A stretch of DNA of 64,000 nucleotides, from assembly GCF_002735905.1 (NCBI RefSeq), contig NZ_PEBD01000012.1, forward strand, positions 186,001 to 250,000. Direction: 5' to 3'. Below are positions 18,922-29,327 of the stretch, in pieces (the first letter of the stretch is position 1; every line of letters starts with the position of its first letter). The translations under genes and the position numbers were made by a program. The DNA is from Williamsia muralis (GTDB lineage Bacteria; Actinomycetota; Actinomycetes; Mycobacteriales; Mycobacteriaceae). The notes beneath the pieces were generated by a model that worked only from the letters and a program-made list of their open reading frames with translations, did not search any database and had not been told where the DNA came from.

Positions 18922-20433
18922 ATGTCCATGACCTCATCGACACGCATGTCTGCTGACGTCGGACAGACCCGCGTGTGGGGTCCGCAGATCGTCGTGCTGG
19001 GCGGTATGCAGCTGCTCGTGGTGCTCGACGGCACGGTCGCCGCCCTGGCTCTGCCACGGATACAGACAGCGTTGGAGCTCTCCGACAGCGCCGGAGCGTG
19101 GATCATCACTGCGTACGTGCTCGCGTTCGGTGGTCTGATGCTGCTCGGCGGAAGGCTCGGCGACACCTTCGGACGCAAGAGGATGTTCGTCGGGGGTGTC
19201 GCGGCCTTCACCGTCACTTCTCTGCTCTGCGGACTCGCCTGGGATCCGTTCAGCCTGATCATCGGGCGCGGGTTGCAAGGCGCTTCGGCAGCGGTGGCCG
19301 CGCCCACCGCAATGGCCCTGGTGGCGACCACATTCGCGCCGGGCAAACCCCGCAACCAGGCATTTGCGGTCTACGCCGCGATGACCGGGATCGGTTCGGT
19401 GGCGGGTCTGATCGCGGGAGGCGTCCTCACCGAACTGTCCTGGCGGCTGGTGTTCCTGATCAACGTCCCGATCGGGCTGCTGGTCGCGATAGGCGCCATC
19501 TTCGTCCTCCAGGAGTCACAGGGTGAGCGACTGCCGCTCGACGTCCGGGGTGCCGTACTCGGCACCGCCGGCTGTTCCCTGGTGGTGCTGGCGGTGAACG
19601 AAGGACCCGGAGGCTGGTTACGGCCGATCGTCGTGGCCCCGCTCATCTTGGGGATCTGTGCGCTGATCGCATTTGTGATGGTCGAGCGTCATGCCGACAA
19701 CCCCATCCTGCCGTTCAGTCTGTTCGCCAACCACAGCCGCGTCGCAGCGCTGGTCGCGATCCTGCTGGCGGGCGCCATCATCATGTGCATGGCGGTCTTC
19801 ATCTCGCTGTACCTGCAGGGTATTCTCAAGTACTCGCCGATCCAGAGCGGCATGGCCGTGGTTCCGTTCGCGTTCGGTCTAGGGATCGCGGCGGCCGTCG
19901 CATCCAAGCTGTCGTTGCGTTTCCAGCCGCGATGGCTGGTGATCGCCGGCGGTTCGGTGGTGGTCGCGGGCTGCGCCTATGCTGCCGCGATCGCCCGCGA
20001 CGCTCCCGCTTACATGCCGCACATCTTCATTCCGGTGATCGTGATCGGCGCCGGCGTGGGTATGGCGGTGATCCCGCTGACGCTGTCTGTGGTCGCCGGG
20101 GTGGGGCCCACCGAGATCGGACCGCTGACCGCGCTCGCGCAGGTGGCCCAGAACCTCGGTGGAGCGATTGCCCTGGTCGCGGTCGGGGCGATGGTGACCT
20201 CGCGGACACTGTCCGAGGGCGGGGTGACCGGGCCGGTGGAAGAGATGGACGCAGGCCAGCTCGATGCGCTCGCCAGCGGTTATGGGCTGGCGTTCGTCTG
20301 TTGCGCGGCGATCGCCGTCCTCGCCGGTGTGGTGGTGTTGTTCATGCGTTTCACCCCCGAGGACGTCGCAGAGGGGCAAGCGGCCCAGGAGGCCGCTCAC
20401 ACCGACATCGACCCGAACGAACTGACTGCCTGA
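18922..20433 (+). CDS. MFS drug exporter, DHA2 family (EfpA-like)
   Basis: 503 residues with about 14 hydrophobic helices. The motif-A loop after helix 2 is GGRLGDTFGRKRMF, and the helix-5 region (MTGIGSVAGLIAGGVLTE) fits motif C of proton-driven antiporters. Location between cysG and proS equals that of efpA in M. tuberculosis, so an EfpA-type exporter is the best call; the substrate is unknown. Two in-frame ATGs exist (18922 and 18928). A TACCGT box ends 8 nt before the second, which may be the true leaderless start. Confidence 0.88.
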   Translation: MSMTSSTRMSADVGQTRVWGPQIVVLGGMQLLVVLDGTVAALALPRIQTALELSDSAGAWIITAYVLAFGGLMLLGGRLGDTFGRKRMFVGGVAAFTVTSLLCGLAWDPFSLIIGRGLQGASAAVAAPTAMALVATTFAPGKPRNQAFAVYAAMTGIGSVAGLIAGGVLTELSWRLVFLINVPIGLLVAIGAIFVLQESQGERLPLDVRGAVLGTAGCSLVVLAVNEGPGGWLRPIVVAPLILGICALIAFVMVERHADNPILPFSLFANHSRVAALVAILLAGAIIMCMAVFISLYLQGILKYSPIQSGMAVVPFAFGLGIAAAVASKLSLRFQPRWLVIAGGSVVVAGCAYAAAIARDAPAYMPHIFIPVIVIGAGVGMAVIPLTLSVVAGVGPTEIGPLTALAQVAQNLGGAIALVAVGAMVTSRTLSEGGVTGPVEEMDAGQLDALASGYGLAFVCCAAIAVLAGVVVLFMRFTPEDVAEGQAAQEAAHTDIDPNELTA

Positions 20434-20435
20434 CC

Positions 20436-20452
20436 CTGAGCCTTTCGCTCAG
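20436..20452. terminator. Small hairpin in a convergent junction
   Basis: CTGAGC (20436-20441), a 5-nt loop CTTTC and GCTCAG (20447-20452). It fills the 15-nt gap between the MFS gene stop and the yaaA stop and reaches into the yaaA stop codon. It is a plausible weak bidirectional terminator. Confidence 0.35.
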
Positions 20453-21192
20453 TCGGTGAGGACGATCAGCTCCCGCTCAGAGGCCACCTCGGCTCGCTGA
20501 CCCCCGTCGGCGACGATTGCCGCCAGCGAGTTGATGTCGCGCACCTGTTTGCGAGACCGGATCAGCGAGCGGGCCACCACACCCTTGTGGTGCTTGTTGA
20601 AGTGGCTGACAACGGTGCGTGTGCCGTCGGGTCCCTCGGTCAGCACGGTCACCGTGATGGCGTCGGGGACCGGACCCAGTTGCTGGTAACCACCCGACCG
20701 CAGGTCGATGACCACATCCTCGCCCAGAGCTGCGAGGGCCTCGGGGAGCGCGGGTTTCCATTCGGCTGCCAGCGTTCTGAACCCGGGAATCTTCGACCCG
20801 GCGGACAGTCGGTACGCGGGGATCAGGTCACCCGCTCGCACGACGCCGAACAGTGCCGAGCCGACAGCGAGACGGTCGATCGCCTTGTTCTTGCCTGCCC
20901 GGCTCAGCGACGGGTAGTCGAGTGCGTCGAACAACACACCGGTGTACCGCTCGATCGCCGGTCGCGTCGGACTCGTCCACAGCAGGGCGTTCCGCTCGAT
21001 CTCGGGCGTTGCCGAAGCCCCCAGGCCCAGAGCCTTGCGGCTCGCGTCGTGGTCGTCGGCGAGGGACACGATGGCCTCGGCCAGCTTGCGGCGGATGGGC
21101 GTCAGGGTGGGCAACGACAACGCGTCCAGGTCCAGTGGGGCGCCGCGGCCGCCTCCGGCCTTGGTCTCCGAGGGGGGTAACACGATCAGCAC
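20449..21192 (-). CDS. yaaA: YaaA family (UPF0246) peroxide-stress protein
   Basis: 247 residues, whole-length match to the DUF328/UPF0246 family: MLIVLPPSETK at the N-terminus, LIPAYRLSAGSKIPG centrally and SHFNKHHKGVVARSL near the end. The E. coli member lowers free intracellular iron during peroxide stress and binds DNA in vitro. Start GTG 21192 faces proS across an 80-nt divergent region. The mechanism in this organism is not known. Confidence 0.92.
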   Translation of the reverse strand: MLIVLPPSETKAGGGRGAPLDLDALSLPTLTPIRRKLAEAIVSLADDHDASRKALGLGASATPEIERNALLWTSPTRPAIERYTGVLFDALDYPSLSRAGKNKAIDRLAVGSALFGVVRAGDLIPAYRLSAGSKIPGFRTLAAEWKPALPEALAALGEDVVIDLRSGGYQQLGPVPDAITVTVLTEGPDGTRTVVSHFNKHHKGVVARSLIRSRKQVRDINSLAAIVADGGQRAEVASERELIVLTD

Positions 21193-21272
21193 AGTGCAAC
21201 ACCGTATCGCCGACGGCTCAGCCGTGACCGGGCACCGCCGGGAAGGCGTCCAGACCCCGTTAAGGTGACACC

Positions 21273-23012
21273 GTGATCACACGCATGTCGACCCTGTTCC
21301 TGCGCACGCTGCGCGACGACCCAGCCGACGCCGAGGTACCCAGCCACCGGCTGCTGGTCCGCGGCGGTTATGTCCGTCGGGTTGCCCCAGGCGTCTACAG
21401 CTGGCTGCCCCTGGGCCTGAAGGTGTTGCGCAAGGTGGAGACCGTGGTGCGCGAAGAGATGGACAACATCGGAGGCCAGGAGATCTCTCTGCCTGCGCTG
21501 CTCCCGCGCGACCCGTACGAGGTCACCGGCCGCTGGACCGAATACGGCGATGCCCTCTTCCGGCTCAAGGACCGCAAGGGCGCCGACATGTTGCTCGGAC
21601 CGACACACGAGGAGCTGTTCGCGCAGCTGGTGAAGGGGGAGTACTCCTCCTACAAAGACCTCCCGGTCACGCTGTACCAGATCCAGACCAAGTATCGCGA
21701 TGAAGAACGCCCGCGTGCGGGCATCCTGCGCGGCCGTGAGTTCATCATGAAGGACTCGTATTCTTTCGACCTGGACACCGACGGATCGAAGGCGTCCTAC
21801 GACGCCCACCGAGAGGCGTATCAGGCGATCTTCCGCAGGCTCCAGGTCAAGTACGTCATCGTGGCCGCCACGTCCGGCGCGATGGGGGGCAGCGCGTCCG
21901 AGGAGTTCCTCGCCGAGAGCGAGGTGGGCGAGGACACCTATGTCCGCAGTCCCGAATCCGGGTATGCCGCCAACGTCGAGGCGGTCATCACCCCGGCACC
22001 GCCGGCGCGCCCCATCGAGGGCCTGCCCGAGGCGACCGTGCACGACACCGGCAGCACCCCCACCATCGACACGCTCGTGGCGTGGGCACAGGAGACCTTC
22101 CCTGATCGCGCCTTCACTGCGGCGGACACGCTCAAGAACGTGGTCGTGAAGCTGCGCCATCCCGACGGCACGACCGAATTGCTCGCGGTGGGTGTACCCG
22201 GGGATCGCGAAGTCGACATGAAGCGGCTCGAAGCAGCTGTGGAACCTGCTGCGCCCGAACTCATCACAGACCCCGACTTTGCGGACAACCCTTTTCTGGT
22301 CCGCGGCTACATCGGCCCGAAGGCCCTGCAGGACAATGGTGTGCGCTATCTGGTCGACCCCAGGATCGTCGACGGCACCGCGTGGATCACCGGCGCGAAC
22401 GAGCCGGGCAAGCATGTGGTGGACCTGGTGGTCGGGCGCGACTTCGTGCCCGACGGCACGATCGAGGCCGCCGAGGTGCGCGACGGGGATCCGTCGCCCG
22501 ATGGCCTGGGCACCCTCGTGACCGCCCGGGGGATCGAGATCGGCCACATCTTCCAGCTGGGTACCAAGTACACCGACGCATTCGATGTGGACGTCCTCGG
22601 CGAAAACGGCAAGCCCGTCCGGCTCATCCAGGGTTCCTACGGGGTCGGCGTGTCCCGGATGGTCGCCGTGATCGCCGAGCAACACCACGACGAGAAGGGG
22701 CTGCGGTGGCCGAAGTCGGTGGCGCCCTTCGACATCCACCTCGTGATAGCGAACAAGGACGAGCAGGCGTGGGCCGGCGCGCAGAGTCTGGCCGCCGACC
22801 TCGACGCAGCCGGTATGTCCGTGTTGATCGACGACCGCAAGGCCTCGCCCGGAGTGAAGTTCAAGGACGCCGAACTGTTAGGCATGCCCGTGGTGGTGGT
22901 GGTCGGTCGTGGCTGGGCGAACGGCACGGTGGAGATCCGGGATCGCTTCACCGGCGAGGCCACCGAGGTCGCTTCCGACGTGGCGGTCGAGACGTTGCTT
23001 GCGGGCCGCTGA
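21273..23012 (+). CDS. proS: Prolyl-tRNA synthetase, bacterial type with editing domain
   Basis: 579 residues. Class II synthetase motif 2 ([21 protein letters not shown]) and the preceding LGPTHEE loop bind ATP and proline; motif 3 is [11 protein letters not shown]. The YbaK-like editing domain lies between, about residues 225-390. The C-terminal anticodon-binding domain follows. GTG 21273 has a TAAGGT box 6 nt upstream and no Shine-Dalgarno; ATG 21285 is an alternative start. The stop is one base away from the convergent ferritin-like gene stop. Confidence 0.96.
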   Translation: MITRMSTLFLRTLRDDPADAEVPSHRLLVRGGYVRRVAPGVYSWLPLGLKVLRKVETVVREEMDNIGGQEISLPALLPRDPYEVTGRWTEYGDALFRLKDRKGADMLLGPTHEELFAQLVKGEYSSYKDLPVTLYQIQTKYRDEERPRAGILRGREFIMKDSYSFDLDTDGSKASYDAHREAYQAIFRRLQVKYVIVAATSGAMGGSASEEFLAESEVGEDTYVRSPESGYAANVEAVITPAPPARPIEGLPEATVHDTGSTPTIDTLVAWAQETFPDRAFTAADTLKNVVVKLRHPDGTTELLAVGVPGDREVDMKRLEAAVEPAAPELITDPDFADNPFLVRGYIGPKALQDNGVRYLVDPRIVDGTAWITGANEPGKHVVDLVVGRDFVPDGTIEAAEVRDGDPSPDGLGTLVTARGIEIGHIFQLGTKYTDAFDVDVLGENGKPVRLIQGSYGVGVSRMVAVIAEQHHDEKGLRWPKSVAPFDIHLVIANKDEQAWAGAQSLAADLDAAGMSVLIDDRKASPGVKFKDAELLGMPVVVVVGRGWANGTVEIRDRFTGEATEVASDVAVETLLAGR

Positions 23013-23013
23013 C

Positions 23014-23448
23014 TCAGATCGTGCTGCCGGGCAACGCGACGGTCGACGGCGAGATCCGTAGCGCCAGACGCCATGTCGCAGCCCGGCGGGCGCTGTCGGT
23101 CAATCCGCCCAGCGCCAGGCCGCGTGCGGCGGCGTCCTCGGCGCGTTCCAGCAGGGCGCGGTAAGCGATCGTGCAGTCCTCTTCGGTGGACAGCGCGACG
23201 GTGAGGGCAGAAACCGGGTCGGTGATCGGTTGCGGCAGATCGTAACCGGGTGCGGCCTCGGGCACCTCGGCCGCGGCGGTGGTGAGAGCCGCGGTCAACT
23301 CTTCTCGGCGTGATCGATGTTCGGCGGTGAACTCGGCGATGGTCTGTGCGCGGGACGCGGCCGCGTAGGCCGCCACCACCCCGTAGGTGAAGATCGTCGC
23401 GTTCTCCGCATCCAGTGTCGCCGCGAGGGCGTCGGTGGTGACGGTCAC
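23014..23448 (-). CDS. Ferritin-like domain protein (DUF4439)
   Basis: 144 residues, predicted all-helical, with Glu residues spaced as in ferritin-like four-helix bundles (LDAENATIFTYGVVAAY, FTAEHRSRREEL, STEEDCTIAYRALLE). DUF4439 proteins in actinobacteria have no settled function; metal or oxygen handling is a guess from the fold. Start GTG 23448 overlaps the stop of the upstream lipoprotein gene (GTGA), so the two products are probably made together. Confidence 0.75.
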   Translation of the reverse strand: MTVTTDALAATLDAENATIFTYGVVAAYAAASRAQTIAEFTAEHRSRREELTAALTTAAAEVPEAAPGYDLPQPITDPVSALTVALSTEEDCTIAYRALLERAEDAAARGLALGGLTDSARRAATWRLALRISPSTVALPGSTI

Positions 23449-24002
23449 GAGAGTTGCACCGCCACAGCTGTTGTGGTGCCGGCGCTGATCGACCCGAGGA
23501 GGCCGGCGACGTACCCCTGCGTCTGCACCGCCAGGTCACCGGCCGACCGGGCGGAGGCGGTGAGCTGTGCACGTAACTGATCGATTGTCGGTGGGGCCGG
23601 CGGGCTCGGACTCGGCGCCGCAGAACTCGATGCGGTTTTCGCGCGTCCGCTGTCGAGACGGGTGATCTCGTCGGTCAGCGCCCGTGCATGCGTGCTGCGC
23701 TCCTGCGCGATCACGGTCAGTGCGGCCGCCCGGTCGGGATTGGTCGTCACCGCTACCGTCGCGGCAATTGCGTCGGCGTTCGCGGAAGCGACCTGGGGGA
23801 GTAGCTGGTCGGCGAGCTTTTGTTTCGCGGTGACCTCCGCGCTGTCGCCGCATGAAGCCACCGTCGCCACCGCGGCCGCACCCGCCGACAACACAACCGT
23901 CGATCGCAGGAAAACCCGCCGCGTCGGACTCCAGCTGGTGGAGCCCGAGGGTTCCACGGACCTCACCAGGTCCATCGAGTTTCGTACGTCACTGACCGTC
24001 AC
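23445..24002 (-). CDS. Predicted Tat-exported lipoprotein, helical
   Basis: 185 residues. The N-terminus has a twin-arginine motif (TRRVFLRST), a hydrophobic run and a lipobox-like VASC, so the mature protein should be lipid-anchored outside the membrane after Tat export. The mature part is helical; VIAQERSTHARALTDEI resembles a ferritin-like helix, and a Ser/Pro/Ala linker (about 122-135) splits it. Start GTG 24002 or ATG 23975 is uncertain. It is coupled by a 4-nt overlap to the DUF4439 gene. Mycobacteria have unnamed genes at the same place. Confidence 0.7.
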   Translation of the reverse strand: MTVSDVRNSMDLVRSVEPSGSTSWSPTRRVFLRSTVVLSAGAAAVATVASCGDSAEVTAKQKLADQLLPQVASANADAIAATVAVTTNPDRAAALTVIAQERSTHARALTDEITRLDSGRAKTASSSAAPSPSPPAPPTIDQLRAQLTASARSAGDLAVQTQGYVAGLLGSISAGTTTAVAVQLS

Positions 24003-24214
24003 AGGTTCACATAGTGCCAGTCGCGCTCGGCAACGGAAGACTCTGGCGGTGCGCGGTGGGTCGCGTGCCCTGCCGACCGAGCAGGTGGGCGAAACGGTGT
24101 CCGCGGGGCGTTAAGCTGATGGCCACACGCCGCATCGCCGATGCGAAGGCATGCGGTCGACGATCGACCGCTCGACATGCTGGGAACCGACAACTGCACA
24201 TGGAGGAGACGCCG

Positions 24215-24811
24215 ATGCCCGGGGCAATCGACCAGGACCGGATCAGCGCACTGCTCGAGCCGATCGCCGCTCAGAACGGCTACGACGTCGAGGAACTGAC
24301 GGTGTCCGCCTCCGGTGCGGAGAACGTGGTCAAGGTGGTCGTCGACCGCGACGGTGGCGCCACACTCGACGAACTGGCAGCCCTGAGCAGATCCATCTCC
24401 GAAGTGCTCGACGCTCCGGCCGAATCCGACGACTCCGTCGGCGACACGACGGCGGCCGACCCGGTTGCCGCATTCGACACCTATGTGTTGGAAGTGACAT
24501 CGCCGGGCGTGGACCGCCCGCTCACGGCAGCACGTCATTGGCGACGCGCCGCCGGGCGCAAGGTTGTCGTCGACCTCGTCGGTGAGCCGCCGGAGCGGGT
24601 AGCCGGGCGGGTGGGGCGACTGGCCGGGGACGAGAACAGCGTGTCGGTGGTCATCAAGTCCGGCCGGGGGCTGACCATCCGGGAGGTTGAGTTGGCGGCG
24701 GTACGCAAGGCGTTCGTACAGGTGGACTTCGGTGAACCGTCCCCTGCGGAACTAGAGAAGTGCGGCCTCGATCCCGAACAGATCGAGGCAAGACGGAAAG
24801 GGAACAAATGA
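24215..24811 (+). CDS. rimP: Ribosome maturation factor RimP
   Basis: 198 residues from ATG 24215, chosen because GGAGGAGA sits 7 nt before it; an ATG at 24200 and longer in-frame sequence are less likely. RimP assists 30S subunit maturation. Family features: [18 protein letters not shown] at the N-terminus, [16 protein letters not shown], and [14 protein letters not shown]. It opens the classical rimP-nusA-ylxR-infB operon; the stop overlaps the nusA start as ATGA. Confidence 0.95.
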   Translation: MPGAIDQDRISALLEPIAAQNGYDVEELTVSASGAENVVKVVVDRDGGATLDELAALSRSISEVLDAPAESDDSVGDTTAADPVAAFDTYVLEVTSPGVDRPLTAARHWRRAAGRKVVVDLVGEPPERVAGRVGRLAGDENSVSVVIKSGRGLTIREVELAAVRKAFVQVDFGEPSPAELEKCGLDPEQIEARRKGNK

Positions 24812-25833
24812 ATATCGATATCGCAGCGTTGAGAATGATCGAGGCCGAGAAGGGCATCTCGATCGACACCGTCATCGAGACCATCCAGTCGGCTCTGCTG
24901 ACCGCGTACCGCCACACCGACGGATTTGCGCCCCACGCGTACATCGACGTGGACCGCAAGTCGGGTCAGGTCCGGGTGATGGCGCAGGAACGTGACGAGG
25001 ACGGCAACGTCATCTCCGAATGGGACGACACACCAGAGGGATTCGGGCGGATCGCGGCGACCACCGCACGCCAGGTCATCCTGCAGCGTCTCCGAGATGC
25101 CGAGCACGACAAGAACTTCGGCGAGTTCTCCACCCACGAGGGTGAGATCGTCGGCGGTGTGGTCCAGCAGGACGCCCGGGCGAACGCACGCGGCATGGTG
25201 GTCGTGCGGATCGGCAGCGAGGCAACGGGTCAAGAAGGTGTGCTGCCGCCGGCGGAACAGGTGCCGGGAGAGAAGTACGTGCACGGCGAGCGGATCAAGT
25301 GCTACGTGGTGGGGGTCACCCGCGGAGCGCGTGGACTGCAGATCACGCTGTCGCGAACCCATCCGAACCTGGTCCGCAAACTCTTCTCGCTCGAGGTCCC
25401 GGAGATCGAAGACGGGTCGGTGGAGATCGTGGCCGTGGCCCGCGAGGCCGGGCATCGGTCGAAGATCGCGGTGCACACCGGGGTCGCCGGGCTCAACGCC
25501 AAGGGTGCCTGCATCGGGCCGATGGGGCAGCGGGTCCGCAACGTGATGAGCGAACTGGCCGGAGAGAAGATCGACATCATCGACTACGACACCGATCCCG
25601 CGGTGTTCGTCGGTAACGCGCTCTCGCCGTCGAAGGTCATCTCGGTCACGGTGGTCGATCTGGCTGCCAAGGCGGCGCGTGTCGTGGTTCCCGATTACCA
25701 GTTGTCGCTGGCCATCGGCAAGGAAGGGCAGAATGCGCGGCTCGCGGCGAGGCTCACCGGATGGCGTATCGACATCCGCAGCGACGCCCAGCCCGATGCC
25801 GACCAGGTCGAGTCTGCGGCGGGTGCGAGCTGA
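24808..25833 (+). CDS. nusA: Transcription termination/antitermination factor NusA
   Basis: 341 residues, the usual short actinobacterial form without the C-terminal acidic repeats. The N-terminal RNA-polymerase-binding domain ([18 protein letters not shown]) is followed by an S1 domain ([23 protein letters not shown] region, about residues 110-180) and two KH domains, with [14 protein letters not shown] and [20 protein letters not shown] as the GxxG loops. ATG 24808 overlaps the rimP stop and has an AAGGGA ribosome site. Confidence 0.96.
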   Translation: MNIDIAALRMIEAEKGISIDTVIETIQSALLTAYRHTDGFAPHAYIDVDRKSGQVRVMAQERDEDGNVISEWDDTPEGFGRIAATTARQVILQRLRDAEHDKNFGEFSTHEGEIVGGVVQQDARANARGMVVVRIGSEATGQEGVLPPAEQVPGEKYVHGERIKCYVVGVTRGARGLQITLSRTHPNLVRKLFSLEVPEIEDGSVEIVAVAREAGHRSKIAVHTGVAGLNAKGACIGPMGQRVRNVMSELAGEKIDIIDYDTDPAVFVGNALSPSKVISVTVVDLAAKAARVVVPDYQLSLAIGKEGQNARLAARLTGWRIDIRSDAQPDADQVESAAGAS

Positions 25834-25895
25834 CCGAAAACTCGCCGGAAAGGGTGGCATTGGCATCTGCAGCGCCCAGGACGGTAGACTTTGCG

Positions 25896-26234
25896 GTGGT
25901 CCACAGTGATCCTTCGCCCCACCGCGAGAAGATTCCGATGCGTACCTGCGTCGGATGTCGACAGTGTCGCCCGGCCACCGAACTCGTTCGGCTGGTCGTC
26001 TGCACCGACGACGGTCTCCCGGCTGTTGTGATCGACCATCGAAAGACCATGCCAGGGCGAGGAGCCTGGCTGCATCCCGAACCGGCATGTCTGGTGATGG
26101 CGGTGCAGCGCAGAGCTTTCGCAAGGGCATTTCGGCTCGGCGGGTTGACCGTCGACGCCGATCTACTGACCCGAGAGATCGAGTCGGTAGCCACACAGAG
26201 AGGCCGGCAGCAGTCGGCCACTAAGGACAGGTAG
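25896..26234 (+). CDS. ylxR: YlxR family RNA-binding protein (DUF448)
   Basis: 112 residues from GTG 25896. The diagnostic motif RTCVGCRQ is followed by ELVRLVV and PGRGAWLHP-x-PAC, all typical of DUF448/YlxR, a small nucleic-acid-binding protein encoded between nusA and infB in most bacteria. The start is uncertain: ATG 25938 lies immediately before RTCVGCR, whereas GTG 25896 follows a TAGACT box (25885-25890) by 5 nt and gives the usual short lead. Reading further upstream overlaps nusA. Confidence 0.85.
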   Translation: MVHSDPSPHREKIPMRTCVGCRQCRPATELVRLVVCTDDGLPAVVIDHRKTMPGRGAWLHPEPACLVMAVQRRAFARAFRLGGLTVDADLLTREIESVATQRGRQQSATKDR

Positions 26235-26337
26235 CAGAAGACATGAGCACACCGTGAAGTTCTTGCGATGAGCACGTTTCGGACGTAGACCGAGGTCGTA
26301 GCGGGCAATGCCGCTCGACCTCCAAGTGAGGAGAGCA

Positions 26338-29256
26338 GTGGCAGGCAAGGCCCGCGTGCACGAATTGGCCAAAGAACTGGGCGTGACGAGTAAAGAAGTA
26401 CTCGCCCGGCTCAGCGAACAAGGCGAGTTCGTCAAATCAGCGTCGTCGACCGTAGAGGCCCCGGTGGCCCGGCGACTTCGCCAGTCCTTCCCCGGGAAGG
26501 ACGCTCCCGCCGCCAACGGTGGGGCACCGTCATCAAACGCCGGAGGCAGCGCCCCGGCAAAACCCTCAGCAGCCAAGCCGGGTGCCGCGCGCACCCCGGC
26601 TCCTTCGGCGCCGGCACCGAGCGGTTCGGCTCCGGCCGCGCCGTCGACCGGCGCAAAGCCCGGCGCCCCGCGCCCGGCGGCTCCCGCAGCCAAGGCGACA
26701 CCGGCAGCACCCCCGGCGCCCCCGGCAGCGACACCGGCCCCGCAGAACCGGCCCGCTCCCCAGCGTCCGGCACCGGCGGCTCCTCAAGCTCCCGCAGCAT
26801 CGGCAGCCTCCGCGACCCCGCCTGCGGCTCCTTCGCGTCCGGCTCCGGCCGCACGGCCGGCCGCTCCGGGCCCCAAGCCCGGTCCGCGTGCGCCGCGGGT
26901 CGGTAACAACCCTTATTCGACGGCCGCTCCGGTCGAGCGTCCGGCACCACGTCCGGCACCCGGCACGGGCGGCCCCCGTCCCGGCGGCGGCCAGCGCCCC
27001 GCACCCGGCGGCGCGACCGGCGGACGCCCGGCACCGGGTCAGGGCGGTCCCCGTCCCAGCCCCGGCAGCATGCCTCCTCGACCCAATCCCGGTGCCATGC
27101 CGGCTCGTTCGGCCCGCCCAGGCGGTCCGGGTGGACCCGGCGGAGCACGCGGTGGCCCCGGTGGCGCACGTGGCGGACCCGGCGGCGCCGGTGGTGCCCG
27201 CGGCGGTCCCGGTGGCGGCGGTGGATACCGTGGCGGTCCCGGTGGCGGCGGCGGCGGAGCCCCGACAGGTGCTCCCGGTGGTCCCCCCGGTGGGTTCCGC
27301 GGACGCCCCGGTGGTGGCGGTCGTGGACGAGGTGGCGGCGCAGCCGGTGCCTTCGGTCGCCCCGGCGGTGCAGTCCGTCGTGGTCGCAAGTCGAAGCGGG
27401 CGAAACGCGCCGAGTACGAGAGCATGCAGGCTCCCGCAGTCGGCGGCGTGCGGTTGCCACGTGGCAACGGCGAGACCATTCGTCTTGCTCGCGGTGCATC
27501 GCTGTCCGACTTCGCCGACAAGATCGACGCGAACCCGGCAGCACTGGTGCAGGCGCTCTTCAATCTCGGTGAGATGGTCACGGCCACCGAATCGGTGAAC
27601 GACGAGACGCTCGAGCTGCTCGGCGGCGAGATGAACTACGTCGTGCAGGTCGTCAGTCCTGAAGACGAAGATCGCGAGCTGCTGGACTCCTTCGACCTCA
27701 CCTACGGCGAAGATGCCGGTGGCGAGGAAGATCTCGAGCAACGTCCGCCGGTGGTGACCGTCATGGGTCACGTCGACCACGGTAAGACGCGACTGCTCGA
27801 CACGATCCGTAACGAGAAGGTCCGCGAAGGCGAGGCCGGTGGCATCACCCAGCACATCGGTGCCTACCAGGTCCTCACCGAACTGGACGGCAACGAGCGT
27901 CTGGTCACCTTCATCGACACCCCGGGTCACGAGGCGTTCACCGCCATGCGTGCCCGTGGTGCCAAGGCCACCGACATCGCGATCCTCGTGGTCGCGGCCG
28001 ACGACGGTGTCATGCCGCAGACGGTCGAGGCGATCAACCACGCACAGGCGGCCGACGTGCCGATCGTCGTGGCGGTCAACAAGATCGACAAGGAAGGTGC
28101 TGATCCGCAGAAGATCCGCGCTCAGCTCACCGAATACGGTCTGGTTGCCGAGGACTTCGGCGGCGACACCATGTTCGTCGACATCTCCGCCAAGCAGGGC
28201 ACCAACATCGACGCGCTCCTCGAAGCAGTTCTGTTGACCGCGGATGCCTCACTCGACCTACGGGCGAACCCGGACATGGACGCGCAGGGTGTGGCCATCG
28301 AGGCCCACCTCGACCGCGGCCGCGGCCCGGTGGCAACTGTGCTCGTGCAGCGCGGAACGCTCAAGGTCGGCGACTCGATCGTCGCCGGAGACGCCTACGG
28401 ACGTGTCCGACGGATGGTCGACGAGCACGGCGCCGATGTCACGGCGGCTCTGCCGTCGCGCCCCGTCCAGGTCATCGGTTTCACCTCGGTGCCCGGTGCA
28501 GGCGACAACCTGCTGGTCGTCGACGAGGACCGCATCGCCCGCCAGATCGCCGATCGCCGCAACGCGCGCAAGCGCAATGCGCTGGCCGCACGCAGCCGCA
28601 AGCGGATCAGCCTCGAAGATCTCGATTCGGCTCTGAAGGAGACTTCGCAGCTGAACCTGATCCTCAAGGGCGACAACTCGGGAACCGTGGAAGCGCTCGA
28701 AGAAGCGCTGCTCGGTATCGAGATCGACGACGAGGTGCAGTTGCGGGTCATCGACCGCGGTGTCGGTGGCGTCACCGAGACCAACGTGAACCTGGCGTCG
28801 GCATCGAACGCGATCATCATCGGGTTCAACGTCCGTGCCGAGGGCAAGGCAACCGAACTCGCGAACCGCGAGGGTGTCGACATCCGGTACTACTCGGTGA
28901 TCTACCAGGCCATCGACGAGATCCAGAGCGCGCTCAAGGGCATGCTCAAGCCGATCTACGAAGAGGTCGAACTGGGTCGGGCCGACATCCGTGCGATCTT
29001 CCGTTCGTCGAAGGTCGGCAACATCGCGGGTTGTCTGGTCACATCGGGCATCATGCGCCGGAACGCCAAGGCCCGTCTGCTGCGCGACAACGTCGTGATC
29101 GCCGAGAACCTCACCATCTCCTCACTCAAGCGCGAGAAGGACGATGTCACCGAGGTCCGCGACGGCTACGAATGCGGTCTCACGATCACGTACAACGACA
29201 TCAAGGTCGACGACGTCATCGAGACCTACGAGTTGCGGGAGAAGGCGCGCGAATGA
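26338..29256 (+). CDS. infB: Translation initiation factor IF-2
   Basis: 972 residues from GTG 26338 with AGGAG 6 nt upstream. IF2N domain at residues 1-50 ([20 protein letters not shown]), then a long low-complexity region: Pro/Ala-rich (about 55-260) and Gly/Arg-rich (about 260-345) with RGG-like units. The second IF2N domain follows near 370-450. The GTPase has G1 GHVDHGKT (477-484), DTPGHE (G3) and NKID (G4). It delivers initiator tRNA to the 30S subunit. The last ~20 residues are reiterated downstream by a 71-bp tandem repeat. Confidence 0.97.
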   Translation: MAGKARVHELAKELGVTSKEVLARLSEQGEFVKSASSTVEAPVARRLRQSFPGKDAPAANGGAPSSNAGGSAPAKPSAAKPGAARTPAPSAPAPSGSAPAAPSTGAKPGAPRPAAPAAKATPAAPPAPPAATPAPQNRPAPQRPAPAAPQAPAASAASATPPAAPSRPAPAARPAAPGPKPGPRAPRVGNNPYSTAAPVERPAPRPAPGTGGPRPGGGQRPAPGGATGGRPAPGQGGPRPSPGSMPPRPNPGAMPARSARPGGPGGPGGARGGPGGARGGPGGAGGARGGPGGGGGYRGGPGGGGGGAPTGAPGGPPGGFRGRPGGGGRGRGGGAAGAFGRPGGAVRRGRKSKRAKRAEYESMQAPAVGGVRLPRGNGETIRLARGASLSDFADKIDANPAALVQALFNLGEMVTATESVNDETLELLGGEMNYVVQVVSPEDEDRELLDSFDLTYGEDAGGEEDLEQRPPVVTVMGHVDHGKTRLLDTIRNEKVREGEAGGITQHIGAYQVLTELDGNERLVTFIDTPGHEAFTAMRARGAKATDIAILVVAADDGVMPQTVEAINHAQAADVPIVVAVNKIDKEGADPQKIRAQLTEYGLVAEDFGGDTMFVDISAKQGTNIDALLEAVLLTADASLDLRANPDMDAQGVAIEAHLDRGRGPVATVLVQRGTLKVGDSIVAGDAYGRVRRMVDEHGADVTAALPSRPVQVIGFTSVPGAGDNLLVVDEDRIARQIADRRNARKRNALAARSRKRISLEDLDSALKETSQLNLILKGDNSGTVEALEEALLGIEIDDEVQLRVIDRGVGGVTETNVNLASASNAIIIGFNVRAEGKATELANREGVDIRYYSVIYQAIDEIQSALKGMLKPIYEEVELGRADIRAIFRSSKVGNIAGCLVTSGIMRRNAKARLLRDNVVIAENLTISSLKREKDDVTEVRDGYECGLTITYNDIKVDDVIETYELREKARE

Positions 29257-29327
29257 CGTCGGCGACGGACATCAAGGTCGACGACGTCATCGAGGCCTAC
29301 GAGTTGCGGGAGAAGGCGCGCGAGTGA
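29253..29327 (+). CDS. 24-codon mini-ORF repeating the IF2 C-terminal tail (copy 2)
   Basis: ATG 29253 overlaps the infB stop as ATGA. The product is MTSATD followed by [19 protein letters not shown]-like sequence (the Asp is shared), that is a new 5-residue start plus the last 19 residues of IF2 with one change (T to A). It lies in the -1 frame relative to infB, so either reinitiation or -1 slippage at the infB end could translate it. There is no separate ribosome site. Expression is unproven; it may be a neutral by-product of duplication. Confidence 0.4.
   Translation: MTSATDIKVDDVIEAYELREKARE

Noticed and set aside
26566-28041. 491-codon minus-strand frame, and a 359-codon plus-strand frame at 26519-27598
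   Set aside because: Both mirror the repetitive Pro/Ala/Gly region of infB in other frames; composition alone explains them.
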